From positions 1 to 64,000 of the forward strand of contig CAYYJR010000018.1 of NCBI GenBank assembly GCA_964472305.1: DNA of 64,000 bases. The letters are read 5' to 3'. This document shows, in pieces, positions 24,790-33,328 of the stretch (position 1 is its first letter; every line of letters starts with the position of its first letter). Under the pieces are notes generated by a model, which saw nothing but the letters and a program-made list of their open reading frames with translations, searched no databases and was not told where the DNA came from. Made by a program: the position numbers and the translations under genes. The stretch is from CAYYJR01 sp964472305 (GTDB lineage Bacteria; Armatimonadota; Hebobacteria; CAIYQO01).

Positions 24790-25633
24790 CGAGCTCACCA
24801 CTCCGGCGGCGCCGCGCGCCGCACATGATGAATCACCGGTCTGGGCAGCCATCTTGCTGGGCGCCGTGGTCGTGCTGGTGGTTGTCGGCATGGTGATGAA
24901 TTCCGGCAAGTCGGCGAATTACCCGCAGTGGCAGACGCTGCTGGGAGTGCTCGCGACTCTCGGCATCATGTCCATTCTCTATAAAGAGAATCCCATCTTT
25001 CGCTTTTGCGAGCACATCTTCATCGGCCTTGCGACCGGTTATTCTATCGTCATCACCTGGGTGGCCTTCATCCAGCCGAAATGGCTGGTGCCGATGGTGC
25101 CGAACGTGCTGGCGCCGGCGACTGCGGAAAATCCCGGCGGGCTTGGGGAATGGTGGCTGATCTTCGCGCTGTTGTTTGGCTTGCTTTTTTTCACCGTCTA
25201 TTTCCCGAAAATCACCTGGATGAACCGCTTCATCCTCGGCGCGTTGATGGGCTTTTTCGGCGGCAATGTGTTGCAGCAGTTCATCGGGCTGCTCGGGCCG
25301 CAGCTCGTAACCTCGTTCAAGCCGCCCATCACCACTTACACGACACCTGATGGAGCCGCCGGGAACAACATCGCGTGGCTCGGTCTCTACTGGCATCCCT
25401 TTTCGCTGGTCTTCATCATCGTGCTGCTGTGCACGCTGGCGTATTTCTTCTTCTCCGTCGAGCATCGTTCGCGCATTATGCGCCAGCCGGCGGTAGCCGG
25501 ACGGTATTTCCTGATGATCACGTTAGGCGCCATTTTCGGCACCACGGTCATGGCGCGTTTCTCGCTGGTCATCAATCGCTTCGACTTCCTCATCCACGCC
25601 GTGGGCGGCTGGTGGGGCGCGCTTTTCCATTAG
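24782..25633 (+). CDS. Polytopic membrane protein C of three-gene cassette
   Basis: A 283-residue protein with about seven hydrophobic helices (near residues 20-40, 48-65, 75-95, 117-135, 145-165, 195-218 and 228-250). I do not recognise the family. It begins with an Ala/Pro-rich tail of about 18 residues and has conserved-looking charged spots between helices (ILYKENPIFRFCEH, VEHRSRIMRQPAVAG). It overlaps the end of protein B by eight bases, behind AAAGGAG. Together with A and B it would form an assembly of roughly sixteen helices with one central soluble domain. The cassette is followed by the terminator and tRNA-Leu on the opposite strand. Confidence 0.85.
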   Translation: MADELTTPAAPRAAHDESPVWAAILLGAVVVLVVVGMVMNSGKSANYPQWQTLLGVLATLGIMSILYKENPIFRFCEHIFIGLATGYSIVITWVAFIQPKWLVPMVPNVLAPATAENPGGLGEWWLIFALLFGLLFFTVYFPKITWMNRFILGALMGFFGGNVLQQFIGLLGPQLVTSFKPPITTYTTPDGAAGNNIAWLGLYWHPFSLVFIIVLLCTLAYFFFSVEHRSRIMRQPAVAGRYFLMITLGAIFGTTVMARFSLVINRFDFLIHAVGGWWGALFH

Positions 25634-25697
25634 CGCGGCAAGCGGGGAAGGGGAGGGACAGCGGCAATGCCGCCGAGCGAGGTTTCGACCAATACGC

Positions 25698-25732
25698 AAA
25701 AACGCCGTACCGGGTGTTCCCTGGTACGGCGT
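25698..25732 (-). terminator. Terminator of tRNA-Leu
   Basis: On the minus strand ACGCCGTACC and GGTACGGCGT pair perfectly over an eleven-base loop, followed by TTTT. It lies about ten bases past the tRNA CCA end. It may also stop the plus-strand membrane cassette. Confidence 0.75.
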
Positions 25733-25742
25733 TCTGTGTAAT

Positions 25743-25828
25743 TGGTGCCGAAGAGAGGAGTCGAACCTCCACCCCGAATCCGGGACTTGGTCCTGAACCA
25801 AGCGCGTCTGCCATTCCGCCACTTCGGC
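25743..25828 (-). tRNA. tRNA-Leu (anticodon CAG)
   Basis: The minus strand folds as a class II tRNA of 86 bases, with acceptor GCCGAAG/CTTCGGC, anticodon stem CTTGG/CCAAG around loop TTCAGGA (anticodon CAG, reading CUG), a long variable arm (GTCCCGGATTCGGG) and the T arm GGAGGTTCGACTCC. The 3' CCA is encoded. A 17-base-spaced promoter and a terminator flank it. Confidence 0.97.
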
Positions 25829-25841
25829 TGGTTACGGGCAT

Positions 25842-25870
25842 ATGATACAAAAGCGACGCGGGGTTGTCAA
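25842..25870 (-). promoter_or_regulatory. tRNA-Leu promoter
   Basis: On the minus strand TTGACA (25865-25870) and TATCAT (25842-25847) are exactly 17 bases apart, with the tRNA 5' end 13 bases downstream of the -10. Confidence 0.75.
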
Positions 25871-26023
25871 GGCGGTTTCGTGCGACGTGGCGGATATCCG
25901 CGCATTTTTTCCGGCGGTGGCGTTGATTCCCTTGTTGTTGAAAACACGATACAATGGGTATACTGCTCGTTGATGGTTAACGTGGCTGTCCACATGCGGA
26001 TGGACAGTCGAAAGTGGTGCACC

Positions 26024-26203
26024 ATGAATCCACCAGGGTTGGTTGAAATTCTCGTGTTGGTCGTACTGGCCTTCCTGCTGTTCGGGCCAAAGCGATTGCC
26101 CGAACTGGCGCGTTCGGTGGGTGAAGGTATACGGGAATTTAAAAAGTCGCTTGCGGGCGCCTCCGAACCGGTCGCGGGTGCCGAGGAGAAGCCGAAGGAA
26201 TAG
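26024..26203 (+). CDS. tatA: Twin-arginine translocase subunit TatA
   Basis: A 59-residue protein with the TatA/TatE/Hcf106 layout: a short periplasmic start (MNPPGLVEIL), a membrane helix (about 8-22), the hinge FGPKRLPELARSVGEGIREF as an amphipathic helix, and a charged tail. TatA oligomers form the passage for folded proteins with twin-arginine signals. The start is ATG 26024, because the residues before it in the longer frame have no counterpart in the family. The TatC partner is not in the window. TatA and TatB cannot be told apart with certainty; the short tail favours TatA. Two DUF2993-like genes follow on the same strand. Confidence 0.92.
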   Translation: MNPPGLVEILVLVVLAFLLFGPKRLPELARSVGEGIREFKKSLAGASEPVAGAEEKPKE

Positions 26204-26245
26204 TGCCGCGGGGTTGCGGCGCATTGTGTGAAAGGATGTCCGCTG

Positions 26246-26992
26246 ATGAAACGATTCCTCATTTTTCTCGTCGTGCTGGGAGTGGCGCTGGCAGGACTGA
26301 ATGCCTGGTGGCAGCGCAATGCCACCCGCGTCATCGCAATGCAGGTGACGCAACTGTGTCAGGGATTCTTCGTCAATCCGCAGAAGCTGGCGGTGCGAAA
26401 CGATCCGGTGCGAATGATCGGCCTGCGCGAGGCGCGTATTGCCAAGCTGGTGGTCCAGGGTGATGACCTTGTGCTGCGCGGCGGCCCGCGGGTCGCACAC
26501 GTTAAACTGGTGCTGCGTGACGTCGATGTCTCCGGCCCGCCGTTCCATTTTATCGGCGTGGGCGGCGGTAGCTACACCGTCACCATCACTGACGATGCGG
26601 TGACGCAGTTCCTGCGCCAGCGCGGCATCTCCTTCGGCGGCGGGGGGCGCATTCCGCTCGATACGCTTGCCGTGGCTTTTTCGCGTAAAACCAACACGAC
26701 CGTGGCTGCCCAGCTCGCGGTACCGCTCTTGGGTGAGGTGCCGGTGTCAGCCACCGGCACGCTGATGCCATCGCGTGTGGATGGGAGTGTGGATTTCCGC
26801 ATACTCACCGTCGCGTTGGGCAAGGCTTCGATCGGTCATAAGTTGGTACGCGATACCCTGGGACGGCTGAATCCCATCATCACCGTATCCGACTGGCCGC
26901 TGATCAGCCAGATTTCCCGCATTACGACCGGCGACGGCACGGTGGCAATTCAGGCGACGGTGACAGGCATCAATCCGTCGCTGCTGCCGTAA
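26246..26992 (+). CDS. DUF2993 (LmeA-like) lipid-binding protein, copy 1
   Basis: A 248-residue protein starting at ATG 26246 behind GAAAGGA, with an N-terminal hydrophobic signal anchor (residues 3-22). The body is strand-rich, with DPVRMIGLREARIAKLVVQG, VKLVLRDVDVSG, TITDDAVTQFLRQRG and a C-terminal GTVAIQATVTGI. This is the pattern of DUF2993 proteins, whose mycobacterial member LmeA binds phospholipids in the periplasm. Its location would be the periplasm, tethered or released. The next gene is a clear paralogue with the same opening and order of motifs, ten bases downstream. The function in this organism is unknown; membrane-lipid handling is the best inference. Confidence 0.7.
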   Translation: MKRFLIFLVVLGVALAGLNAWWQRNATRVIAMQVTQLCQGFFVNPQKLAVRNDPVRMIGLREARIAKLVVQGDDLVLRGGPRVAHVKLVLRDVDVSGPPFHFIGVGGGSYTVTITDDAVTQFLRQRGISFGGGGRIPLDTLAVAFSRKTNTTVAAQLAVPLLGEVPVSATGTLMPSRVDGSVDFRILTVALGKASIGHKLVRDTLGRLNPIITVSDWPLISQISRITTGDGTVAIQATVTGINPSLLP

Positions 26993-27002
26993 GGTGACTG
27001 CG

Positions 27003-27746
27003 ATGAAGAGATGGCTCATCATCAGCGCGGTCGTGCTGGTCATCCTGGTTACGGCATGGGGACTGGCACAGCGCAAGGCGACCAGCCTGATGAACGCGCA
27101 ACTGCGCCGGGCGGTCGGGAAACTCGTCAGTAATCCGCAGCATCTCCAGCTCACCAACGCGCCCATTCAGCTTATCGGGGCCAATAAAGCGCGCATTCCT
27201 CGCCTGGAGATCACCGGCGCCGAGTTACAACTTCCCCGGTCGGCAAAGGTGACCGCCGCAAAAATCACCGTGCGGGATATTGAGGTGACCGTCGGCAATA
27301 CACCCGGTATTACCCACGTCGGCGCCGGCACCTTTGAAGTGATGCTCACCGCCGCCGACTTCACCGATTTCGTTCGCAAGCAACCCTCACCGAAAGCCGA
27401 AAAACTGACGATGCGCGCGGAGACATTCAGCGTTACGCTGTCGCGGCAGACCGGCGCGACCTTCATCGGGGAAGGGGAAACCACCGCCGGCCGGCGCGTG
27501 CCCATCCTCGTGACGGGCCAGTTTGCACCGGATTCCGCCACCGGTGGCGTCGCTCTGCGCCCGACGCGGATGACTGTAGCGGGCTTTCCCGTCCACTCGT
27601 CCATACTGAACAACGCCTGCTTTACACTGCCGCTGCGCGAATATCTGGGCGATAAATTCAGCGGTACCATTACCGAAGTGATTACCACCGATGGTGCCAT
27701 TACCGTGCGCGGCGCATTCGACGGAACCACGCTGCTAGCGAAATAG
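27003..27746 (+). CDS. DUF2993 (LmeA-like) lipid-binding protein, copy 2
   Basis: A 247-residue protein paralogous to its upstream neighbour. The signal anchor is at residues 3-20, then APIQLIGANKARIPRLEITG matches the same region of copy 1 (DPVRMIGLREARI). VTAAKITVRDIEVTVG and MLTAADFTDFVRKQ also match in order. It ends with TDGAITVRGAFDGTTL, equivalent to GDGTVAIQAT in copy 1. The start is ATG 27003; a GTG nine bases earlier is possible. The two genes form a tandem duplication after tatA. Divergence between them is large, so the duplication is old and the copies may bind different lipids. Confidence 0.7.
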   Translation: MKRWLIISAVVLVILVTAWGLAQRKATSLMNAQLRRAVGKLVSNPQHLQLTNAPIQLIGANKARIPRLEITGAELQLPRSAKVTAAKITVRDIEVTVGNTPGITHVGAGTFEVMLTAADFTDFVRKQPSPKAEKLTMRAETFSVTLSRQTGATFIGEGETTAGRRVPILVTGQFAPDSATGGVALRPTRMTVAGFPVHSSILNNACFTLPLREYLGDKFSGTITEVITTDGAITVRGAFDGTTLLAK

Positions 27747-27894
27747 CGGCACATCGGGATACCTCGGCTCCAGCCACTGGCCCTTGACCTTCTTCGCCAA
27801 GGTGGGAGTAGATCGTATTCATGCAAGCGCACGCATCCCGTGGTGGAACCCAGGTCCTTCATCTTTCGTGGGAAATCGAGTACCATTAGTCGTC

Positions 27895-28662
27895 ATGACT
27901 GATTACGATCTCAGATTCGCCGACCAGTTCGATGCCATTGCCCCGTATTACGACGAGGTGATGTCGGTGGTGCCGTATCGCCAGTGGGTGCAATACCTGC
28001 GGCGGTTATGCAAGCGCTACCGCTGGAAACCGAGCCGCATCCTCGATCTTGCCACCGGCACGGGCACGGTCGCGTTGCTGCTGGCGCAGGAAGGCTATCG
28101 CGTCACCGGGGTGGATATCTCCGCACGCATGATTGCGGAGGCGACGAAAAAGGCCGCTGCGCTGGGGGAGGGGAGCCCGACGTTTCTCTGCCAGGATGCC
28201 ACGCAACTGGATTTCCCGGCGGAGTTCGATCTGGTGATCAGCTTGTTCGACAGCTTGAATTACATACTCACCGCGCGCGCGTTGCAGGCGACGTTTGCCG
28301 GGATATTTCGCTGCCTGCGGCCGGGGGGCGGGTGCATCTTCGACCTGAACGGGGAATATGCGCTGGAACACAACCTGTTTTCGCAGGATAATCTATCGGA
28401 CGACGACGCGGAAGTAAAGCATGTGTGGACCGCCAGCTATAATCCGCGCTCGCGCATCGCAACGGTGGATATGCAGTTCTACCTGCCGGATGGCCGCGCC
28501 TTTCGCGAAATACACAAGGAGCGCGCGCACCGGCATGCCGACGTGATGCAGTTCCTGCGTGATGCCGGGTTTGAATTCCTCGATGCCTTCGACGCCTACT
28601 CATTCCTGCCCGCCGGAAAGCGTTCGGAACGCATCTTTTACGTCGCGCGGAAACCCGCATGA
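27895..28662 (+). CDS. SAM-dependent class I methyltransferase
   Basis: A 255-residue enzyme. Motif I ILDLATGTGTVALLLA (residues about 49-64) and motif II VTGVDISARMIAEA bind S-adenosylmethionine. FDLVISLFDSLNYI is motif IV, and FRCLRPGGGCIFDLN is motif V. The N-terminus DQFDAIAPYYDEVM is typical of ubiquinone/menaquinone-type and related small-molecule methyltransferases. The acceptor cannot be named. I place the start at ATG 27895, 37 codons into a longer frame whose beginning is unlike the family. The following HAD phosphatase gene overlaps by four bases, so the two are coupled. Confidence 0.88.
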   Translation: MTDYDLRFADQFDAIAPYYDEVMSVVPYRQWVQYLRRLCKRYRWKPSRILDLATGTGTVALLLAQEGYRVTGVDISARMIAEATKKAAALGEGSPTFLCQDATQLDFPAEFDLVISLFDSLNYILTARALQATFAGIFRCLRPGGGCIFDLNGEYALEHNLFSQDNLSDDDAEVKHVWTASYNPRSRIATVDMQFYLPDGRAFREIHKERAHRHADVMQFLRDAGFEFLDAFDAYSFLPAGKRSERIFYVARKPA

Positions 28663-29318
28663 ACAATACTGGTGTTGTATTGTTCGATTTAGACGGCACG
28701 CTGGCCGATACCAATGAGATCATCCTGCGTGCCTTCGCGGATACGCTGGAACACGAAACGGGGCGGGTCTGGCACCGCGAGGAATTGCTGCCGCATTGGG
28801 GCATGCGGCTGCGCGATCAGTTGCAGCGGCTGCATCCCGCCATTGACCTGGAGCGCGCGGTGCCGTGGTATCGATGGCGCTATGCCGTGTATCACGATGC
28901 GCTGCTGGCGGCGTTTCCCGGCGTCCACGCACTGTTGACGCAACTCCAAGCCGATGGCCGGCGGCTGGGCGTGGTCACCAGCAAGAAGCGCGAAATTTGC
29001 CGCCTGACGCTGGAAGGCCTGGGCATGCACGGGTATTTTGCGGTGGTGGTCGCGGAGGAAGACACCGTGCGCCACAAGCCCGCGCCTGACCCGTTGCTGC
29101 ACGCGTTGGCGCAATTGGACACGCCGGCAACGACCGGCGTGTATGTCGGTGATAACCCGGACGACGTCATCGCCGCGCGAGCCGCCGGCCTGCGTGCCGT
29201 GGTGGTCGGCTGGACGCTGCGTCCGCGTTCGGCATTTACGATGGATGCCTGTCCGGACGCATTCATCGAGACGCCGGCATCGTTGCTCGATTGGCTGAAC
29301 GTGTTCCGCACGGAATAG
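28659..29318 (+). CDS. HAD superfamily hydrolase, phosphoglycolate-phosphatase type
   Basis: A 219-residue HAD enzyme. Asp10 and Asp12 in FDLDGTLAD are the nucleophile and acid. VVTSKK supplies motif II and HKPAPDPLLHAL motif III. VYVGDNPDDVIAARAAG supplies motif IV, with the acidic pair that binds Mg2+. A helical cap occupies residues 20-85, the C1 cap position of phosphoglycolate phosphatases and pyrophosphatase PpaX. It dephosphorylates a small phosphate ester; the substrate is not defined. It overlaps the methyltransferase gene by four bases (ATGA). Confidence 0.88.
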   Translation: MNNTGVVLFDLDGTLADTNEIILRAFADTLEHETGRVWHREELLPHWGMRLRDQLQRLHPAIDLERAVPWYRWRYAVYHDALLAAFPGVHALLTQLQADGRRLGVVTSKKREICRLTLEGLGMHGYFAVVVAEEDTVRHKPAPDPLLHALAQLDTPATTGVYVGDNPDDVIAARAAGLRAVVVGWTLRPRSAFTMDACPDAFIETPASLLDWLNVFRTE

Positions 29319-29464
29319 TATGTTCCGCCAACCGCTCAATCCCAATCGAGCTTTTCGCTAACTTATACATAAGATATATTATCAGACGTTATCGGTCTGC
29401 AACTTTCAGGAAAGGCTTGCCCTCGCCCATCGACTTCAGGTAGGATGTGACGCGGAGGTGGAGC

Positions 29465-30265
29465 ATGGAGACGCGGCATCCCTGCGCGCTGACCATTGCC
29501 GGCAGCGATTCCAGCGGCGGCGCGGGTATTCAGGCGGACTTGAAAACGTTCGCGGCGCTTGGTGTCTACGGCGCCAGCGCCATTACCGCCGTCACCGCGC
29601 AGAATACGCGCGGCGTGCGCGCCATCAACGTCCTTCCCCCAGCGATCATCACCGCACAGGTGGACGCGGTGCTGGATGACCTGCCCATCGGCGCGGTGAA
29701 AATCGGCATGCTTTCCTCCGCCGACGTTATTGCCGTCGTTGCCGACCGCCTGTGCGCGTACGGGACACCCAATATCGTCCTCGATACCGTCATGCTGGCG
29801 AAAAGCGGAGACGCGCTGTTGCGCGATGATGCGGTACAGGCGCTAATTGAACAGTTGCTGCCGTTGGCGACGATCATCACCCCCAACCTGCCGGAAGCGG
29901 CGCGTCTGTTGGGCCGCATGCAACTCGGTGATGCGATTGAGGCGGCACGGGCGCTGCTCGCGCTGGGGGCGCCGGCGGTATTGCTGAAAGGCGGTCACGC
30001 GGCTGGCGAGACGATTACGGATATCCTGGTGACGCTGGACGCGGAACCCGTGCGCTTCACCCACCCCCGCATGCCGACCGTCAACACACATGGGACCGGA
30101 TGTTCGCTATCATCAGCTATCGCCGCCGGACTGGCGCGCGGCCTGCCGCTGCCCGACGCGGTTGAGGCGGGCATTCACTGGTTGCACCAGGCTATCGTGC
30201 ATGCCTGGCCGCTGGGCAGCGGACATGGGCCGGTTCACCATTTCTGGCGGTTATGGCAAAAGTAA
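29465..30265 (+). CDS. thiD: Hydroxymethylpyrimidine/phosphomethylpyrimidine kinase
   Basis: A 266-residue ribokinase-fold enzyme that phosphorylates hydroxymethylpyrimidine and its monophosphate in thiamine synthesis. The N-terminal substrate motif AGSDSSGGAGIQADLKTFAA (from about residue 12), VTAQNTRGV, the ATP-site VLLKGGH and the anion-hole motif NTHGTGCSLSSAIAAGLARG are all present. The start is ATG 29465, behind GGAGGTGGAG; a frame from 29447 would place the ribosome site inside the gene. No thiC, thiE or TPP riboswitch is seen nearby. It overlaps the downstream phosphoesterase gene by 13 bases. Confidence 0.95.
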   Translation: METRHPCALTIAGSDSSGGAGIQADLKTFAALGVYGASAITAVTAQNTRGVRAINVLPPAIITAQVDAVLDDLPIGAVKIGMLSSADVIAVVADRLCAYGTPNIVLDTVMLAKSGDALLRDDAVQALIEQLLPLATIITPNLPEAARLLGRMQLGDAIEAARALLALGAPAVLLKGGHAAGETITDILVTLDAEPVRFTHPRMPTVNTHGTGCSLSSAIAAGLARGLPLPDAVEAGIHWLHQAIVHAWPLGSGHGPVHHFWRLWQK

Positions 30266-31140
30266 TCCCTGATACACCGGCATGGGCACAGTGCAAGCGG
30301 CGCCTTCGCCGCGCGGGATGCCTCATCCTGGCGCTGTTCGTGCTGCTGTTGGGGTATGCCCTCTTCATCGAACCACGCTGGCTGGAGGTCACGCAAACCG
30401 CGCTCACCCTACCCCACCTGCCACCTGCGTTCGACGGAATGACCATCGTGCAACTGGGCGATCTGCACTACGGCCCGTTCGGCATGGATACGGCGCAAAT
30501 TCGTCAGGCCGTGCGCCGCGCCAACGCACAGCATCCCGATCTCGTCGTGTTGACCGGCGATTACGTGACCGGCTTTGCCGATGATGCGCCGAAATGCGCC
30601 CGGTTGTTATCCGGTTTGCGCGCCCGCTACGGCGTCATCGCCGTTCTCGGCAATCACGACCTGTGGATCGACGCGCCGGCGGTTTCCGCCGCGCTGCGCG
30701 CGCAGGGGATCACCGTGTTGCGCAACCAGGCGGTTCCGCTGCGCCGGGGGACAGCCACCCTGTGGATTGCCGGCCTTGACGACGCCTGGCGCAATCACGC
30801 GGACTACCGGCGCACGCTGCGAGGCATTCCCGCCGGAGAAGCGATCATCCTGCTGGCGCACGAGCCTGACATGGCCATTCTCTCCGCGCGCTATCCGATT
30901 GACGTGCAACTCTCCGGTCACTCGCATGGTGGGCAGATTCGCCTCCCCTGGCTCGGAGCACCGTTGTTGCCGCCGTTGAGCGAGCGTTTTCCCTGGGGAT
31001 TACACCAATTCCGCGCCTTGCAGATTTACACCACGCGCGGCGTCGGCATGACATGGCCGTTGGTGATGCGCTTCAATTGTCGCCCGGAAGTCAGTTGTTT
31101 CACGCTGCATGCCGTCAACGCGCGTCGCGCCCAACCTTGA
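30253..31140 (+). CDS. Membrane-anchored metallophosphoesterase (YkuE/YaeI type)
   Basis: A 295-residue protein with one N-terminal membrane helix (about 22-40) and a calcineurin-like phosphoesterase domain. The metal motifs are complete: LGDLHYG (Asp70, His72), LTGDYV, LGNHDLW, LLAHEP and LSGHSHGGQI. Related YaeI/YkuE proteins act on phospholipid head groups such as lipid A precursors at the membrane surface, which fits the anchor. The start overlaps the thiD end by 13 bases, a compact arrangement rather than a functional link. The tRNA-Met promoter overlaps its stop codon. Confidence 0.88.
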   Translation: MAKVIPDTPAWAQCKRRLRRAGCLILALFVLLLGYALFIEPRWLEVTQTALTLPHLPPAFDGMTIVQLGDLHYGPFGMDTAQIRQAVRRANAQHPDLVVLTGDYVTGFADDAPKCARLLSGLRARYGVIAVLGNHDLWIDAPAVSAALRAQGITVLRNQAVPLRRGTATLWIAGLDDAWRNHADYRRTLRGIPAGEAIILLAHEPDMAILSARYPIDVQLSGHSHGGQIRLPWLGAPLLPPLSERFPWGLHQFRALQIYTTRGVGMTWPLVMRFNCRPEVSCFTLHAVNARRAQP

Positions 31141-31165
31141 CAGGCCCTGCCGTCATCGCTATACT
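31137..31165 (+). promoter_or_regulatory. tRNA-Met promoter
   Basis: TTGACA (31137-31142) and TATACT (31160-31165) are 17 bases apart. The -35 overlaps the stop codon of the phosphoesterase gene, and the tRNA begins 20 bases after the -10. Confidence 0.85.
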
Positions 31166-31184
31166 ATGCGCGTCAAATCGGGAT

Positions 31185-31259
31185 GGCAGCGTAGCTCAGT
31201 GGTAGAGCAAACGGCTCATAATCGTTAGGTCGCTGGTCCGAATCCAGCCGCTGCCACCA
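31185..31259 (+). tRNA. tRNA-Met (anticodon CAT)
   Basis: A 75-base cloverleaf with acceptor GGCAGCG/CGCTGCC, D arm GCTC/GAGC, anticodon stem AACGG with loop CTCATAA (anticodon CAT), T arm CTGGTCCGAATCCAG, and an encoded CCA. The initiator features (a C-A mismatch at the acceptor end and three G-C pairs next to the anticodon) are missing, so it is the elongator type. A tRNA-Ile whose C34 becomes lysidine has the same anticodon and cannot be excluded. Confidence 0.93.
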
Positions 31260-31270
31260 AAAATATTCAA

Positions 31271-31300
31271 CGCCCGGAGCATATACTCCGGGCGTTTTTT
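31271..31300 (+). terminator. Rho-independent terminator of tRNA-Met
   Basis: CGCCCGGAG pairs with CTCCGGGCG over a six-base loop and is followed by six T residues, eleven bases after the tRNA. Confidence 0.9.
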
Positions 31301-31341
31301 ACACCGCTATGTCATGGTGTCGCGGTGGCAAATATCGTCAC

Positions 31342-33093
31342 CTACAGTTCCAGAATCACCGGAATCACCATGGGCCGTCGCTTGGTGCGTTCGTAGACGA
31401 AGCGGTTGAGGGCGGAGCGGATGGCGGCTTTGGCGGATTCCCAGTCGGTGCTGGTGTCGACGTTCAGCGCATCCACCGTACGGCGCACCACGTCGCGGGC
31501 GTCGTCGAGGATTTCTTCGGCTTCCTGGGCGTAGACGAAACCGCGGGTAACGATATCCGGGCCGGCGACGATTTTGCCGGTTTGCGAATCGATGCCGGCG
31601 ATGGCCACCAGCACGCCGTCCTGCGACAGATGCTTGCGGTCGCGCAGCACCACGGTGCCGATGTCCCCCACCCCCAGGCCATCGATCATTACGCGGCCTG
31701 CCGGCACCTGGCTGATGACCTCGGCATGTTCCATCGTCATCTCCAGCACGTCACCGGAATGCAGTAAAAAGACGCGCTCGGGCGGATACCCCACCGTGGC
31801 GGCCACCTTGCGATACCGCACCAGGTGGCGATATTCGCCGTGCATGGGTGCCAGGAAGCGCGGCGAGGTGAGAGTGAGCATCATCTTCAGTTCTTCCTCG
31901 TTGCCGTGGCCGGAGACGTGCACCTGATCGTGGCCGTGATACACCACCTCGGCGCCGGTGCGGAAGAGTTGGTTGATGGTGCGGTAGACCAGATCCTCAT
32001 TGCCGGGGATGGGCGTGGCGGAGATGACCACCAGATCACCGGCATTCAACTTGACATACTTGTGTTCGCCTGCCGACATCAGCCGCAGCGCGGAGAGTGG
32101 CTCGCCCTGGCTGCCGGTGGTGAGCACCGTCAGTTGCTCCGGCGCCAGCGTGGCCACCTGATCGGGCTCGATCAGCATGTTCGGCGAAGGCAGGTGGATG
32201 AAACCGAGCTCGCGCGAGATCTCCATGTTGGCGCGCATGCTGCGGCCGATCACGCACACCTTGCGTCCGTAGCGCGCGGAGACATTCAGCACTTCCTGCA
32301 TGCGCGAAATGTTGGAGGCGAAGCAGGCGACAATCACGCGGCCCGTCGCGCCGGAGAATTTTTCTTCCAGTGTGGAAGCCACTTCACGCTCGGAGGGCAC
32401 CCAGCCGGGGCGTTCGACGTTCGTCACGTCCGACATCAGTGCAATAATATTGCCTTCGGTAGCTGCCAGCGCCAGCTTCTGCACTTCAGTGCGCGGCCCG
32501 GTGAGCGGACTCTGGTCGAACTTGAAGTCGCCGGTATGCACCACGCGGCCCGCGGGACAGTCGATAATCAGCCCCACCCCATCGGGAATGCTGTGGGTGA
32601 CACGGAAAAAAGTGATGGTAAACGGACCGAGTTGCAGCATTTCATCCGGGTCGATCTCGTGCAGTTCGACCGGCGGCAGATAACTGTGCTCGGTCAGCTT
32701 CGCACGCACCAGTCCCAGTGTCAACCGTGTGCCCCACACCGGCAGCATCAGTTCGTTCAGCACCCACGGCAACGCGCCTACGTGATCTTCGTGCCCGTGT
32801 GTCAGCACGATACCGAGCACGCGGTCGGCGTTCTCCAGCAGATAGGTGATGTCCGGGATGACCAGGTCGATGCCCAGCATCTCTTCTTCCGGGAACAACA
32901 GTCCGCAGTCCACGATCAGAATTTGCCCGCCATACTCATAGGCGAACATATTTTTCCCTATTTCGCCGATCCCGCCGAGGGGTATGAAGCGCAGGGCATC
33001 GGGGTTCGTCGGCACCACATAGGTAGTGATGGGTTCTTCAGTTGGGGGGGTGACTGCTTCGTCCACGGTCGTATTACTCCCGTTGTTTGGCAT
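31342..33093 (-). CDS. rnj: Ribonuclease J
   Basis: A 583-residue metallo-beta-lactamase/beta-CASP nuclease with both endo- and 5'-exonuclease activity in mRNA decay and rRNA maturation. An extra N-terminal tail of about 33 residues precedes FIPLGGIGEIGKNMFAYEY. The zinc motif HGHEDH is at residues 99-104, and THSIPDG and HTGDFKFD supply further ligands. The beta-CASP motifs are VACFASNISRMQEV and LTTGSQGEPLSAL, and SGHGNEEELKMML lies near 395. The C-terminal domain is complete. RNase J is typical of Firmicutes, Actinobacteria and relatives and supports a non-proteobacterial host. No ribosome site stronger than GAG is seen before the ATG. Confidence 0.96.
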   Translation of the reverse strand: MPNNGSNTTVDEAVTPPTEEPITTYVVPTNPDALRFIPLGGIGEIGKNMFAYEYGGQILIVDCGLLFPEEEMLGIDLVIPDITYLLENADRVLGIVLTHGHEDHVGALPWVLNELMLPVWGTRLTLGLVRAKLTEHSYLPPVELHEIDPDEMLQLGPFTITFFRVTHSIPDGVGLIIDCPAGRVVHTGDFKFDQSPLTGPRTEVQKLALAATEGNIIALMSDVTNVERPGWVPSEREVASTLEEKFSGATGRVIVACFASNISRMQEVLNVSARYGRKVCVIGRSMRANMEISRELGFIHLPSPNMLIEPDQVATLAPEQLTVLTTGSQGEPLSALRLMSAGEHKYVKLNAGDLVVISATPIPGNEDLVYRTINQLFRTGAEVVYHGHDQVHVSGHGNEEELKMMLTLTSPRFLAPMHGEYRHLVRYRKVAATVGYPPERVFLLHSGDVLEMTMEHAEVISQVPAGRVMIDGLGVGDIGTVVLRDRKHLSQDGVLVAIAGIDSQTGKIVAGPDIVTRGFVYAQEAEEILDDARDVVRRTVDALNVDTSTDWESAKAAIRSALNRFVYERTKRRPMVIPVILEL

Positions 33094-33267
33094 CAGTAAC
33101 TCGAGGTGAATAGCATAATATTTCGCCGATTCTGCTCGTTCCCCTTTTTTCGTTGCGCGATGCCTTGCGGAGAATCAGATGATTTCCTCAGCCTTTCGCC
33201 CAGGCACACACTCTATTTTCACCGCGGGTGCCTGCGGAGAACGGTTCAGCCCGCGTCATGTTTTCTT

Positions 33268-33296
33268 TTGCCAGTCGCCGCGAATTCGAGTATAAT
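33268..33296 (+). promoter_or_regulatory. gatB promoter
   Basis: TTGCCA (33268-33273) and a perfect TATAAT (33291-33296) are 17 bases apart, about 26 bases upstream of the AAAGGA site that precedes gatB. Confidence 0.75.
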
Positions 33297-33328
33297 GCAG
33301 CCGATTTCACCGCATAAAGGATGACGTG

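Noticed and set aside
29319..29464. TPP riboswitch before thiD
   Set aside because: The 146-base leader has none of the conserved THI-box sequences (such as the CUGAGA motif).
31825..33099. 424-codon plus-strand open frame opposite RNase J
   Set aside because: Antisense of beta-CASP motifs; His/Gln/Val-rich, no domain.
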